Shown piece by piece: positions 37,136 to 50,239 of a stretch of 64,000 nt of DNA. A program made the translations under genes and the position numbers. Below the pieces are notes generated by a model, which worked only from the letters and a program-made list of their open reading frames with translations, had not been told where the DNA came from and ran no database searches. Source of the DNA: Artemia franciscana (lineage: Eukaryota > Arthropoda > Branchiopoda > Anostraca > Artemiidae); the NCBI RefSeq assembly GCF_032884065.1, contig NC_088867.1, positions 43,538,241 through 43,602,240 of the forward strand. The letters run 5' to 3'. Position 1 is the stretch's first letter. Every line of letters begins with the position of its first letter.

Positions 37136-39950
37136 CAAAAGTTCATATAAGTATATACTTAAAACTAAATATATTAGTCAAAACACTTCTTCCAAGGCTG
37201 GAGTAATTATTTAAGAAAAATAAATTTTCAAAAAATTGTTTATAAAAGAAGCCAAATAATTATGTTTATTATCTAGCTGGTATAGATGCATCTCTGAATT
37301 CTCAGTTTGATTCAGTAGAATAGCATAATTTTTTTTTTGAACAATTACCTAATAAAATTTTGATAAAAAATGGAAATTCACACAACTTGAGTTATACACA
37401 GAAATGGAATGCAACTACAATATTACTTCAGAATTTCTCACCTTCTCAATTCCAACCAGTCACAAAATATAGCTATGTTTTTGTTTAGAGGTTGCATATA
37501 TTTGTCCATAAAACTGTCTCAACTTCTATATATACTGCTGAGGATTTTTATACTTATTTTAATACATGCCATCCAATCATATTCCCACAATTAGTTATTT
37601 GTAAATACAAATTTCTATATGACAGTTCTCTTACTTTATGCTAAATCTAAGTCAAATTTCAAATTTTTATTTTTGTGCTTAAAAGACATGTCAAAATTTA
37701 AATATTTGAATTGAATATCTGAATATTTCAAGATTAAAAAAATAATTAGAAATCTGCCACAGCTTGACACCCTGAGAATTTATATCACCCATTTATACCT
37801 ATCAAATACAAAAATAACAAACCCATCATTACTTTTTTAACGAGTATTTTGACTCATGGGAACTTCTTGTAAGGCCATACAAAGGATGGAGGAGGATCAT
37901 ATATAGCTGTGTTGGCATTTACAAGTGATTTGATTGTCATTTAGAACAAGCATGAAAAAGGAATCAAGTAGTGTGTCCACCTTTTCTCTATGTTAGTTAT
38001 GGATCCCGCATTTGTTGACTAAAATTTATCCCCTTGCCCCTCCAAAAAAGTATCATTTACCTTGTAAGGGAAAAAGAATAGGCTAATTAAAAAAGCAAAA
38101 AGAATCTCTTGGGGAAAAAAATAAAGACAAATATGAAAAATTGCTAGGAATAAAGAAAAAAAGGGAAGCAAGAGCAATGTAAAGTACGCTGTACTCATAC
38201 AGCTAATTACTAGGCTATGATCTAGGCTATTGAATATGTTATCTTAAACAAGGTTAAATATTGTTAAAGCTGGAACAAAGTACCTAAATCATAGACACAC
38301 CAAAGTTTGCACAGATTTACTCTTAGACAAGTGTTTTGAAGCAGAGGAAATATATTTAAATATGCTAGTTGGTAAGAGTAACTATTGTGTAAATTTAAAT
38401 GTCAAAACACAAATTTTTTCAAGATTATGGTGAGGCAATTCCAACTAGCCTTGTCCTGGTCATTAGCCAATTCTAACCATCTAAACATGTATGGATCAAG
38501 CCCAAGATTAGGAGCCTGTTATCTATATTCATAAAAATATCATTTGAATCAAGATTTTTATCTAGGATTTGGTATTGTCAGAGCACTAAGGGTCTTACCC
38601 TGATAAATAGAAGCAAAAAATATTAACAGTTCATTAAAAAAGACAAAGAAATTATCTAACAAAATTTGCCAAACAAGCCAACTACTCAGAGCTGTCAAAT
38701 TCAATAGAAGGGCTTGGAAGGACCTCACTTTTGAAATGTAGCCTATTAAAAAGAAGAAAAAAAAATTCTAACTCGTAGAATTTTGAGTATTGTATGGTGG
38801 GACTAGGCTAATGTTAGTTTTACCCAGTCAGGCTCTCTTGATATCTTAGCACTAAATGGGCCAGTAACAAGTTTTAATACTTTTTTCAATATGCAGTGAC
38901 CATTTTACTAGCCTATAGCCTCTTGCTGGGCTTCCATCAAAGGGGTAGGATTGATATTGGTAATGATAAAGACCACAGTGCCTTTCTATCATACAAAATA
39001 CAAGCTTATGATTAGATTTTTATAGATAGAGTTAAGTGTTCTGCACCCTAGTTTTGGCTTAACAAATGTATCACTATTTAAGTTTCGATCAGTTTCAGTT
39101 GCTTCACCGAAACTTGGGTTAATTTTCAGGTAATTACTAGTCAGAACTGTTCTGTCATATAGTACAGAATAGCTGGGGCTATCAGAAAGTGATGTAAAAC
39201 CTGAATTAAATTATTGAACTACTATTGAAATTTAATGCTTCTTGACTTCATATCATGCAGTCCTAGCTACAGCTTTTTGACTTAATAAATCTAAGACTAT
39301 CCAAATTTGTATATGTAATTTTTCATGTTTTTAGCTCTATCAATCTATATTATCAATGAGGTTAGATGAGAGTTCGTTTCTTTTCTTTGTATTATATTGT
39401 ATTTAAAGAAATCATGATATTTGAAAAGAACATTAGATAAAGAACCTAAAAGTATTACTTTTATTTTACTACTAAGTTTGAAGTGGTTCAAGTGTTCAAC
39501 TGCTAAAACTTTACAAACTTCTCTCATTTGCCAAAAAGTCATGCAACATTTAAGTACCCAAATAGTGAAAGCTAAGAGATGTTCATATAAAGAATTTTAC
39601 AAAATGTTTGATTTCAGATTGCTTGCAGGAGAGTTCATCCAACTGTTATAAATTTGAGGTAAAGCTATACTTGGTGGTATCTTGCCATCAAATTAAAAGA
39701 TTTCATAGATACTACTTCCTTATTTGACTGAAGTGCTGTCAGTCCATGAAAATTGTCTTGGGGTATTTTTCTTTGCAATGGTGTGGATATACCTTCTGTA
39801 TCCCTCAATGTCCACAGTTAGTTGAAAAAGGTCAGAAAGGCAGTGATACGCAAATTGTTCGTTCCAGCTCTTTGGGGGATTATTGCAAAGACTACAAGAT
39901 TACGAGAACCATGAATTTGGCCTTTTTGACTCTTTTGAGTGGTTTTTGTC
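37136..39950. other. No gene recognised
   Basis: Long AT-rich, apparently unique stretch. No protein family signatures. Open frames such as 39421-39651 are unsupported. Confidence 0.4.
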
Positions 39951-42010
39951 ATTGTTGATTAGACAGTCCAGGTATGGGAATTGTTTGACGCACTGGATAC
40001 TCTCTCCATTAAGTTTCAAGTGAAGGTCTGGCTTAATTGTATCCTGCAGCTTTCATGAGCAGCACATAGCCAACTTGTAGGTCCTCAGGGGTTTCAGCTA
40101 TTTCGCCAATTCTGTGAGCATAAGCTAGCCTGTCTATAAGTACACCCTCTATATGTGCACCCTAGGTTGTTTCCACCAGGGATAAAATTGCTGTTCTGGG
40201 GACAGTATGCATCCTTGAAGGACTCAGGCAAATACTTGTAAGCTGTCAGTAGGACCTTCACTAGTCATAACCCAATTCATAAGATTTAGAGTACATGTCC
40301 TTGATAAGCTGACTAAATTTTGTGGAATCACGCAATGGAGGAGGATGTGCCAAATGTCTTTTCTCCAAATAAGGTCAAATGCTTGTTTAAAGTCAACAAA
40401 GGGATGGTATAGGTTGAAGCTGTATTCCAGATATTTCTCTGAAATCTGGAGTAAAGTGAGAATTTGATCAACAATCAATCTGCCAGGGTGGAAACTGGCT
40501 TGATATTCTTTGATGACCAAGGAAGACACAGCTCTGATCTGTGCAAATATAGTACTGACGAGAATCTGGTAGGCTAATATGAGAACCTGTTAGGCTAATA
40601 TGATCATAATTACCAAACATTGCCACTGACCTCTTCTTTTCGCCAATATCCCCTTGGTCCCTTCATTGGAGACCCTCCCTATATTTCATATAATGGTGAA
40701 AAGGGCAAGCCATACTGAGAGGCATGTTTTTATTGAACAGTTCAGCATTTCTGCTAAGGTTACATCTATGTATGGAGCTTGTCCATTTTTTAGCTTTTTG
40801 CTGCATGACCTCAGCAGAGCTTGCCAGGTCATTGATATCGAGCTGTAATAGGGGGATAACAGGTATTTTTTTGGTCATTGGGTCTTGGCCCATTTAATAG
40901 TTTCTTCAAGTGGATAGCCAACCTTTTGTCAATTTTAACTTTATCTGATAAAATCACTCCATATTTGGTATTGACCAGAGCGATTCTGATCCAACCATCT
41001 CATTAGTCAGCCATTAAACAGTTTTAGAATCACTCTTTCTAGCAACTGCTTCTGATAAAGCTGCTTTATTATCGAGGAAAAGTCTTTATATCCCTCCTGG
41101 CACTCTTTTTAGTTTCTTTGTCCTTCTCCTTAAAAAGTAGCTTTGAAGGGGATTGTGCATGCTGTGTGGTAATAGCCTGTAAGGTCTGCTTAAATACCTT
41201 ATCCTCGTCAATTAACTTCCACGTGGTTTCAGAGATTTCTTCCTGAAACCCATCTTTTCTTTAGGAACAGTCATGCATATACTTTTTATGGTGTCCCACT
41301 TCATTTCAATGCTTTCTTGTTCACTGGCTTCTGCTACTAGGGCATCAAACGTATTTTCTAGAGTCACTTTGAAACTCTTCGAACCTTAAGGTTATGCAGT
41401 TTTTTTTTGCAGGGTATGGTTTCTTTAGGTTTGAACTGGGTTTCTGAGGAGAATGAAGTTTGATCTGCATGCAAGTGACCATAAGTTTTTGATGTGTATG
41501 CAAGTGACCATAAGCATATGATCAGACTGTATGTCAGCTCTCACGTATATCTAAAAGGCTTCTGTGCCACTTTGGGGAGACCAGAAGATGATCTACCTGA
41601 TTCTGAGTTGAACCGCCTGGTGACGTCCATGTGTGTATGCACTGTTTTGCGGTCGAAAAAGTCGTAACAATGACAAGGTCATTGCTTAGTGCATAGTCTA
41701 ATAGTAATGTACCATTTTTGTTTATGTCATCAAGCCCATGCTCTCTTAGAATGTCAGGATAATACTGGCAATCACTTCCCACTTTTGTATTTAAATCACC
41801 AACAACACTCATTACATCATGCTTGGGGATGTCTTTAATAACAGCATGTAATATTTTGTAGAAATTGTCTGTAACATCCTCATCCACCTCATTTATAGGT
41901 GCATAGCACATGCTCATTAAGAACTTTGTGTGCTCTGTTATAAATCAAGCTGACATTATCCTCTCATTCACTGGTGTCCATTTGAGAATAGATCTATAAA
42001 CTGGGGGAGG
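39950..42010 (-). mobile_element. RTE-like LINE with endonuclease and reverse transcriptase, degraded
   Basis: Read on the minus strand from 42010: LKWTPVNERIMSA and CYAPINEVDEDVTDNFY, then VVGDLNTKVGSD (the GDFNAKVG endonuclease motif) and TWTSPGGSTQNQVDHLLVSP (the terminal ..DHIL motif). RT pieces follow from 40529: EYQASFHPGRLIVDQILTL and FVDFKQAFDLIWRK. The YADD box is now LAYAHRIGEIAETPEDL near 40110-40135, and the thumb appears as LHLKLNGESIQCVKQFPYLD near 39970-40040. The middle section (40530-41530) is poorly preserved. The catalytic Asp pair is lost and frames shift several times, so it is inactive. Confidence 0.85.
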
Positions 42011-42867
42011 GATATCAGTATGAATGAATGAATGAATTTAATACCCATCAATGGAAAGACAGACAGAGCACAAAAAAGAAAAGAGAAAAAAAAGCACAAG
42101 ATACTAATTCATCTGACCCAAACAAAACAAATGATAGGTATTCCTGTAGAGGTATTCCTACCTCTAACCTATAATGGGTGTCATCGCCACTATAGAGTAA
42201 CCCATAACCAGCCAATAGGTTCTCTTGGCCCACACTTTTCCACTGAATTCCTCTTAAGGCCGGTATGTCAATATTGTATTTACAGCAATTATATTGACAC
42301 AATATTTACACTAGCCGTAACTAAACAATAGGCCAACTGAATAAAATGGATGTATCATCCTACCGATTGTTGTCTTGCTCAACAATCATTTGCAGATAAA
42401 TTAGACGTTACAAAAATTTGTTGAACTTGTTTGTAAAGAAGAAAAGTCTCCACTTGCATCTTTCATGATAGATTGTGGCAACAATGGAAAGGATTTCCAC
42501 GAAAAAAACTTAATAGATTAAAAGTGAAAACTAAAAAAAACAAGATAAATAATAGAAAACCTGGGTTTTAGGTATAAACAGACTGAAGATGAAGCTAGGG
42601 GTAAACTGAAGCCAGAAGCCTGGGTTCGGCCGGAAAATTTATAAGTAAGGTATGGACTGCTGATAAATCAAATTCAAATTGATTGAAGAGCAAAGACTAT
42701 GGTGCTCTTGGAAAAGGCAATATGTGCTTGTAAGAGCAACTAAGCTAATGGAGGGGTTCCAAATGTTAAGCCTGTTGACACGATGGCTAAGCATTCCCAA
42801 TATAGAAATATCCCCCCCCCCAGTGGAAATCTATTCCATCGTTCTAATATTGAATTTGAAATTAAAT
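42010..42867. other. No gene recognised
   Basis: Starts with a (GAAT)n run near 42023-42040 that could be the tail of a short element. Otherwise AT-rich without signatures. Confidence 0.4.
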
Positions 42868-43152
42868 AAAAAAAAACGTTTTTTCCACTGAAATTAAGGA
42901 GTTACATCAAAACTTAAAACGAACAGGAAATACTCCGTATACGAAAGGGGCTGCACCCTCCTAAACGCCCCGCTCTTTACGCTAAAATTTGACCCTTTCT
43001 CTCAAATCTACTTGTTAAAACAATAAAAAGCTTTAGCGTAAAGAGCGGGGCGTTTAGGAGGGAACAGCTCCTTTCATATATGGAGTATTTTCTGTTTGTT
43101 TTAAGTTTTAATGTCGCTCCTTACTTTCAGCTGAAAAAACTTATTTTTTTTA
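42868..43152. repeat. Terminal hairpin of repeat A, third example
   Basis: Arms of about 120 bp. The variable arm segment is CCCTCCTAAACGCCCC, matched on the other arm by GGGGCGTTTAGGAGGG. Confidence 0.88.
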
Positions 43153-44140
43153 TTTAATTTCTGAACGTTTTTTAATTAATATATGTTTTGATTTCAGCTC
43201 TCCACACATGAATAATTAAAACGAAATTTGCATATAAATTTTTTTTTGTCTAAATGGCTTTCTCATAGTTTTGATCGGACGATTTTTAGAAAAAAGGGGT
43301 GGCGTAGGAGGCCTATATTCCTTCCAATTTTTTGGTTACTTAAAAAGGCAACTAGAACTTTTAATATTTTACGAATGTTTTAATTAGTAGTAAATATACG
43401 TAACTTACGAGTTAACTTACGTAATGAGCTTCTGTATTTATATATTTTTATGACTCACATGAGAGGGCTCGCCCCCTCGTCAGTATTTCGCTCTTTACAT
43501 TATAGCTTAAATTTTATCCCAGTTCTTTAAGAATGACCCCTGAATCACAAAGGTCGTAGAATAAATAGTTAAAATTACAAAATATACTTTAGCGTGAATA
43601 GCGAGGTATTTAAGAGGAGATGAACCTCCTCATATGCCTAATAATTTCTATTCGTTTCAAGTTTTAATGCTACTCCTTACATCCAGTTGAAAAAAAAAAA
43701 CTTTTTCATATTTATTTTTTCATTTTTTTTTAAAGAATACTAGAAAATCCTGCACCCCCTTAACAGAATTTTTCTTCCCCCATAATAAATTCTCCATGGA
43801 AAGATCATCCCACGTAACCCCCTGTCCCGACACCCCCCTCCCTCCCCAACGTGATAAAGTCCCTGATGCGCTGAATGTGGTGGGTGTGATTTTCGTTAAG
43901 ATACTATGACATTTAAGGGTGTTTTCCCCCTATTTTCCAAAATAAAGCAAATTTTCACAGGCTCGTAACTTTTGATGGGTAAGACTAAATTTGATGAAAA
44001 TCATATATTTAAAATCAGCATAAAAACCCGATACTTTTGGTGTATCTATCAGTATCAAAATCCTGTTTTTTAGAGTATTGTTTACCATTGAGTCGGGTCG
44101 CTCCTTACTAGAGTTTGTTACCACGAACTGTTTGAAAAGT
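42868..44140 (-). repeat. Repeat A, near full-length inverted copy
   Basis: Begins with the terminal hairpin (42868-43152), continues through the internal hairpin block (43440-43690) and ends CCACGAACTGTTTGA. The middle block around the LINE-insertion region of other copies is deleted here, giving 1.27 kb. Confidence 0.8.
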
Positions 44141-44149
44141 GGGAATAAT

Positions 44150-44640
44150 TAGATTGTGACAAATCCTTTAAGATGACAAAAGGAACATGCTATTACCATG
44201 TCATCACGATGGCATGCTATCATAGTGTGGGGTATTTCTTTATAGATGGCTTTAGAGTGGACAACCAAGCAGGTGCTGTTTTTGTTTTTTGTTCCAAGAA
44301 TATTAAAGTGAAATCATTAAAATTGGACAAAGTGACAACAGTGTTCCATGCTGAAGTATTAGCTATTGCCAAAGTAGCAAAATGCCTCATAGATTCTGGA
44401 GTATAAAATAAAAATTTAGAATCTGTTTTTGATTCAAAAAGTGAACTCGAAACAATTCAGAATATGTATTCGGCAAGAATTAAATATTTTGAAGCGGATG
44501 TCTGCTATGAGAATACACGAAATTATTGTGAAAGGAGTAACCGGAGGCTCGAATAAATACCAGGAAGTGTGAATATTTGAGGAAATGGGATGGCTGATAG
44601 GGGACCATAGCAAGTATCATTAGAAGATTAGCAAATCTGT
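44150..44640 (+). mobile_element. Non-LTR retrotransposon RNase H fragment
   Basis: YFFIDGFRVDNQAGAVFVF (first catalytic Asp), TTVFHAEVLAIAKVAK (catalytic Glu) and SVFDSKSELETIQ (second Asp) are RNase H motifs in order. Stops separate the blocks. It precedes, rather than follows, the RT piece at 44950, so the two belong to different insertions. Confidence 0.75.
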
Positions 44641-44939
44641 AGTAATATTACTCTCATTATGACTAATCAAATCAGAGAAGTGCTAAAGAATATGCTTACT
44701 AGAACAATGGAGGAGAGCAAAGCATCCACAACAAATATATCTGTGAAACAGAAGATGAATGGGAAACTTGAAAAGAATACTTATGGTACGTTAAGTAAAT
44801 TTTTAGGTGGCGCAAGCAAATTAAGCTTATGGGATGTTCTAGCAGATTGTTGTAAAGAAAACTTGAATACTTTCCCGAGATATGTGTTTTCCAGAAAACC
44901 ACCCTGATCCCTCGTATCACAGTGGGGACTTAATAACAC

Positions 44940-46590
44940 TTCCAACCAAAAAATCCGAAGGAGCTAAATAAATCTTTCTGAACGTGGACCCCATAAGGCT
45001 ACTGCTAAACCACCTGCCTAAGCACATCTCTGTCCCCATGTTCAAAACGAAATTTACTACTGCAGAGGTACATAAAAAGTTATTCAAGACTGATGTGACT
45101 AGGGCAAGAGGTCCAGACGGAATCCATCTAAGGCTTATGAAAGAAATGGTAAACCAGATAGCTATCCATGAATGATTGGTGGACTGCTAATGCTCTACTG
45201 TAGTCAATAAAGGGAAGCATACAGATGCCAAGAACTGTTGACCTAACTGTCTGACCTCTATTCCCTAAAGGTTATAAAGGTATGGTAAATGATGCTATCC
45301 TACAGCACCTAACAGTAAATAAGCTCTAAATAATCTCTAACTGTCAACACAGTTTTAGTCTGGTCTATAGACTCTGATTTGCTTTTACCCTAAAATGACA
45401 TTAATCACCTTGTAAATGGAGGGATCTTAGTTGACTTTCTTTTCCTTGACCAGGCTTTGGGATTTGGGAGGTTCCACGTCGAAGATTGAAGCTCAAACTG
45501 GAGATTGACCAATTAAATAAAGAAGTCATCGATTGGACCATGGCCTTCCTGACAGACAGAATCCAGTTTGTAGTTGTTTATACCTCAGATTGCCCACTAG
45601 TTCATTTCAGCCCTCTGTCAGTAAAGTACTCTAAGCCACTTGACTTGGCCCTGCTTTGTTCAACGTTTATATTAGCAGTGTCTTCAATTGCACAAAAAGT
45701 AAAATAATTTTTTATGCTGACAATCCTAAACTTGCAGGTGCAGCCAATACTTCTGAGGTAGTAGCCCCCCTGCAGGAAGGCTTGGAAAGCCTAGCATGCT
45801 GGTCAGAAAAGTTGTTGCTAGAGTACAAAGCTGAAAATACAAGGTGCACCACTTTGGCCCAAACAATTGTAAGCATTATTACTCATTGCTGAATCGTGGG
45901 CCGGCAGCCGGTCTAAGCTTACTACAACAGAGGAGGAACAGGACCTCGGTGTCAGGGTAGACTTCCAGCTGGAGTTCCATCAACATAATCTTTTAGCTGT
46001 TGCAAATGCGGGGAGGTGTTTTGTCATTTGTCAGCTGTAACCCAAATGCAATAGAAAAAAGTTGTACACCTCTTTTGTATGCCAAGCGCTTGAGTTTTGT
46101 ATGACACTGGCCTCCTCTCATTTCAAGGGGTAGAAACAACTCCTTGAAAGTGTCTTGTGGCGTGCCAATAAAATACCATACAGCCTGAGAACCTTTCCTT
46201 GCCATGAAAGGCTTTCAGCAGTGAAACTTCCGTCTCTTACCTACTGTAGAAAATGAGGTGGATCCCAACCAGTGAATCCAGAGAGCTTCCTGAAAATTAC
46301 CGAACAAACTACCTACTGTAGTGAATATTACTACTTCTATCCCAACTCTGTTGCTCTTCTTTCCAAACTCCTAAGCAATCAAACCATTTAATCTCAAACC
46401 CTGGAGCCATTGAAGCGAGGTTTGGACGAGGACTGGGAGCAGAAGGACTGGTTTTTTGCACTGCAATGCCCCAAAGTCCTCAGCCAAACTTTTAAGTTAA
46501 ACACTGGCAGGTTTGCCATAAGGTGCCATTTTTCTATGTCTGCATAATGGGAATTAAGGAATAAAAAGATTTGAATTTAGAGTGATTTCA
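44940..46590 (+). mobile_element. CR1/Jockey-like LINE reverse transcriptase, degraded, with 3' end
   Basis: KLFKTDVTRARGPDGIHLRL (RT motif 1), EIDQLNKEVIDWTMAFLTDR, GPALFNVYISSVFN (after a frame change) and IIFYADNPKLAG (the FADDTKL box with the second Asp changed to Asn) appear in order. A long region follows with scattered stops and then a 3' end reading GGAATTAAGGAATAAAAAG, typical of a CR1-type tail. Inactive. Confidence 0.8.
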
Positions 46591-46970
46591 GATTAGCGTC
46601 AATGTATGGTGGATCTCAGGTAGAATTGGATATACTATACAAGTCACTGGTGCCCAAAAACATGCCTTTGACTTTCACTAAAGGTAGATAGTTGGTGATA
46701 TAAACAGTATCACCATCTAATTGAAATTGGCATAAAGTAGACATTACAAGTGAACTGGTACTTGCCAAAACTACTGAACTGTAGAATGAAATAATTTTAA
46801 AAATATTGAGATATTTTACTCTCATTCAGAATTATTCAATGAGATAGCAATCATTAAGATCGTAATAAAATTTTGAACTTAATAATTTTGTTTACTTCAG
46901 TCTCTTACTATATTTTTGAAGTTTGTACAATAGGGTATTACTTTGTTGTCCTATTGAGATTGACCTGTTT
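46590..46970. other. No gene recognised
   Basis: AT-rich spacer between the LINE tail and the SINE-like block. It contains one of two similar TTACTTTGTTGTCCTATTGAG stretches (46940 and 47010), shortened to 20 bases or fewer in identity. Confidence 0.4.
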
Positions 46971-46974
46971 GCCT

Positions 46975-47260
46975 ACTAAAGTCCCTTATTTGGAGTTTGT
47001 GTAAAAGGCTATTACTTTGTTGTCCTATTGAGAATTCAATCTTGAGGTCAGGGGTTCAAGTGCTGGTGTTGCTGCTTATTTGGTTTGGAATGGGGGTCAA
47101 TGGCATGATTCTGTAAGCTCAGCCAGAGTCGACCCAGCTCTAAAATGGGTACCTGGAGAAATCTGGGAGAAAAACACGGAAAGCGTCGAATGATTTGTGC
47201 CCAGCTGCACATTGTACTCTCGGCCGAAGGCATTGAATCAGGAAATCGGTACCTACGTAA
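46975..47260 (+). mobile_element. Possible tRNA-derived SINE
   Basis: AGGGGTTCAAGTGCTG (47047-47062) resembles a tRNA B box. It is followed by a GC-rich, non-coding body with AAAATGGGTACCTGGAGAAA and CTCGGCCGAAGGCATTGAAT, a form common in invertebrate SINEs. A clear A box and tail were not found. Confidence 0.4.
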
Positions 47261-47502
47261 AGCATACCATTGGTCAGCATAACAAAAGAAGTGCGATGCC
47301 TTTTTGTAATAGTAAGCTTAAGTTAGAAAGAAAAATCAGGTTTGGCTCGAGTCTGCCTTTCTCAGACTCTAAGAACCGTGCAAAGAAATTTATAGGATTT
47401 TGTGTCAGCTTCGAAGTTTTATTTATTTTTCTCTCCTATTTGAAGCATTTTTGCTTGGGTCTTTCAGACTTTGTAAGTAGGAAAAGAGTCTTGGACTGAG
47501 GT

Positions 47503-47602
47503 NNNNNNNNNNNNNNNNNNNNNNNNNNNNNNNNNNNNNNNNNNNNNNNNNNNNNNNNNNNNNNNNNNNNNNNNNNNNNNNNNNNNNNNNNNNNNNNNNN
47601 NN
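47503..47602. other. Assembly gap, 100 N
   Basis: Exactly 100 N. Confidence 0.99.
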
Positions 47603-47668
47603 TAATTATCCAATTTCATCCCTACACTTGAGGCAATTTTTTCAGTTTTTTGCTTCTACTATCTGAAT

Positions 47669-47881
47669 ATGGTTTTATGCATTTACACTTTAAAAAAAAA
47701 AGTTGAAGAAACACAGAAATAAAGTAAAATGAATAGGCATGTGAAATGCACCAGGACACCCCACAAGTATTCCTATGGTTTTATGCATTTACACGTTAAA
47801 AAAAAAGTTGAAGAAACACAGAAATAAAGTAAAATGAATAGGCATGTGAAATGCACCAGGACACCCCCACAAGTATTCCTC
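47669..47881 (+). repeat. 105-bp tandem duplication
   Basis: Two almost identical copies starting TATGGTTTTATGCATTTACA (47669 and 47774), differing only in homopolymer lengths and one C/G. A very recent duplication or an assembly artefact near a gap. Confidence 0.9.
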
Positions 47882-48032
47882 CAACTATTTCAACATGTAT
47901 CAAATTGGGTTCCAACTTACATCAAAACAGGTAACTTTTTTGTTCTATTAAATTTCTAGGTTAAAACATTCCAATTTCAAAGGAGGAGGAGTGAAAATAT
48001 GTGCTTCAAAATAACTCCAAGGGGATAATTGG

Positions 48033-48665
48033 GTAAACATGGAGCAGTCCACATTTTGACCTACAAATAAAGTGAACACACCACTTTGATGCCTTTTTAA
48101 GCTCTTTCTGAATATAGCAATTGCTTTTGTCATAAATTCGATTTTAAGCCCTTTTGGGACCCTTGAAAATGGAAACTTCTTTCTCTGGTTTTTGGGTATA
48201 AAAAAAGGATAAAACCATTTTGTTAAAATTAAATAATCCACAAGCATTGATTTGTAAAAACTAAATTAGAAAAAAAATCATTCAAAGATAATTTTGCCAT
48301 TTTTCTTCTGTCAGCTTTGATATTTTTCAGCATTTAGTCAAAAAGGCAGTCTTTAACTGGCCTAACAGAATAAGAAGAAAGCATGCCAGAACTGTTTTGA
48401 ATTTTTTCATCTGACTTAATCATGGCAAATCAATCCTTAACTTTAGTAAAATTCATTTACAATCAAATAGTATTTTTAAAAGCAATATTTTAACCCCTTT
48501 CTATACCAAATACCAATAGAAAAAAAATTTATCATGGCTCTTTAAAAATTATCATTTTCTAGGCTTAAAATTGAATTTGTAACAATAGAAATTAACATAT
48601 TCAGAAAGAGCATCAAGCAGTATGTTCACTTTATTTGTAGGTCATAAATGTAAACTGCTCTATAT
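48033..48665. repeat. Inverted repeat with ~65-bp arms
   Basis: The arm 48033-48117 (GACCTACAAATAAAGTGAAC ... GCTCTTTCTGAATAT) is inverted at 48596-48665 with modest divergence. The 480-bp interior is AT-rich. Possibly a small foldback or TIR element without coding capacity. Confidence 0.65.
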
Positions 48666-48812
48666 TTACTGATAATTGATGCTATAGGCTACATGCATTT
48701 CTTATACCTTTTATTAGCCTAGGTAAACTACTTTCCCAAAAAGTATTTCTAGGCTCAACTAGGATATACTTCTAGGCTCAAGCATTTTTGTTGCTCTATT
48801 TTTACAAGATTT

Positions 48813-49085
48813 TTGGGATCTTCCCAAAAATCTGAGGAAAATAGAAGTGCTGAACAGAATGCAAATGATGAGCCAGAAATAATGAAAGAGATACTGATAA
48901 GAGATGATACTGAACCCTCAGCTGCCTTTCTTGGGAGACATCTGACAGTTTATAAGTGGTGGAATGCTTGTCTTGTCTTAAAATCACTTTTCTATAAAAA
49001 GGTAGTACAGCAGCAGAGTACACCTGGCACTTTGACAATAAATCAAATCAGTCCAGTTTTTGTTACAAAAAAACTCACTGAGTGA
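48813..49085 (+). other. Unrecognised open frame
   Basis: 90 codons with fairly protein-like composition (NANDEPEIMKEILIRDD, LGRHLTVYKWWNACLV). An acceptor-like TTTTTACAAG precedes it and an AAAAAG|GTAGTA donor-like site lies inside. No family recognised. It may be a host exon or chance. Confidence 0.25.
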
Positions 49086-49599
49086 TAATTTATTGTGCAC
49101 CCTGGCATTACGTGTCCCTAGACCCAGGCCTATTGATAAATCCTGGCCAGTCTAAACTAGACTTTTCCATAATTTAAGCACAAAAAAATTAGGAATAGTT
49201 TACTTTAGGTTCCTGGAAGTTATACTATGCAAACTCAAATAAACTACATTCACAGATAGCAAAGAGCCTTGGTTTAAATCAAAGAACAGTCCACTACACA
49301 AGGAGACATTTAAAAAAAAAACAATTTTTACTTCATAATATGCCAAATAATCTATATTTTCTAGTAGGAGAAACATCATCATCACTTCTTTCACTGTTGT
49401 ATAATTTTTTTTTTAACAAAATTGTGAAAATAAACAGATTTGACTGCATTTATATGTTTTCAAATAATCCATATATGAAAGTTCAGCACTCTTACTGTCA
49501 TCTACCAAAAGGATATTAATAGGCAAATTTTATTGATAAAAGAGTAGAAGATTTCAAATCCTCTGCTAGAAACCTCAACTGCTAGTAGTCTTCCCTCTT

Positions 49600-49765
49600 T
49601 GTATAGTATGTAGTTATTTTTGTGTTTGTTGATTGTAATCTCTCTTTTTATTGTTGTTTATTTTCTCTTTTTGTTTTTTAAATTAATCTTTCACTAGGGC
49701 TACAAACCCTTCTTTGTTTTATTGATGGGTCAAAAATAAATTGACTGATTGATATTGATAAGTTA
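49600..49765 (+). mobile_element. LINE/SINE-like 3' tail
   Basis: T-rich body, then GGGCTACAAACCC, GATGGGTCAAAAATAAATTG and an ATTGACTGATTGATATTGAT tail resembling the microsatellite-like 3' ends of CR1/RTE-type elements. Confidence 0.35.
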
Positions 49766-50239
49766 TTTCCAGTTAGGTTAGATTAGCTAGATTACTCTTG
49801 GGTATTTATTTTATGAAACAATTTTCAAAACATGGAGAATAGACAAAAATAGGGTAAACCCACCGGTACTCAGTCACTTTGTTCACTCTTCACACTATTT
49901 GACATTCAATCTACTATAACTACTTTATTATACCACCTAGAAATTTGATTTTTTCACAGTTAAAATTGTCTCTGTTTTCTGAACAAGTAGGTCATTAATT
50001 TGAATAGTTTTACTTATACAGCGCTACCTGTTTTCGAATTTAGCAAAAGCTATCAGTTCAGCTAATACCGGGTCATATGTTTCTTCAATTGAAAAAGATA
50101 TTACGCGATAATACACAATCACAGTCAGAGCCTTGCTATTTCACGGTCAATTCCAAAAAACCTGTTTAGACATTCTCTGCTGAGATCTATGACTCAGGCT
50201 CTTGGTCTTGTTATTAGACAGTTTAATGGTTTGAGATTT

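Noticed and set aside
44150-46590. One LINE with RNase H upstream of RT
   Set aside because: In non-LTR elements RNase H follows RT. The order here and the separate decay indicate two insertions.
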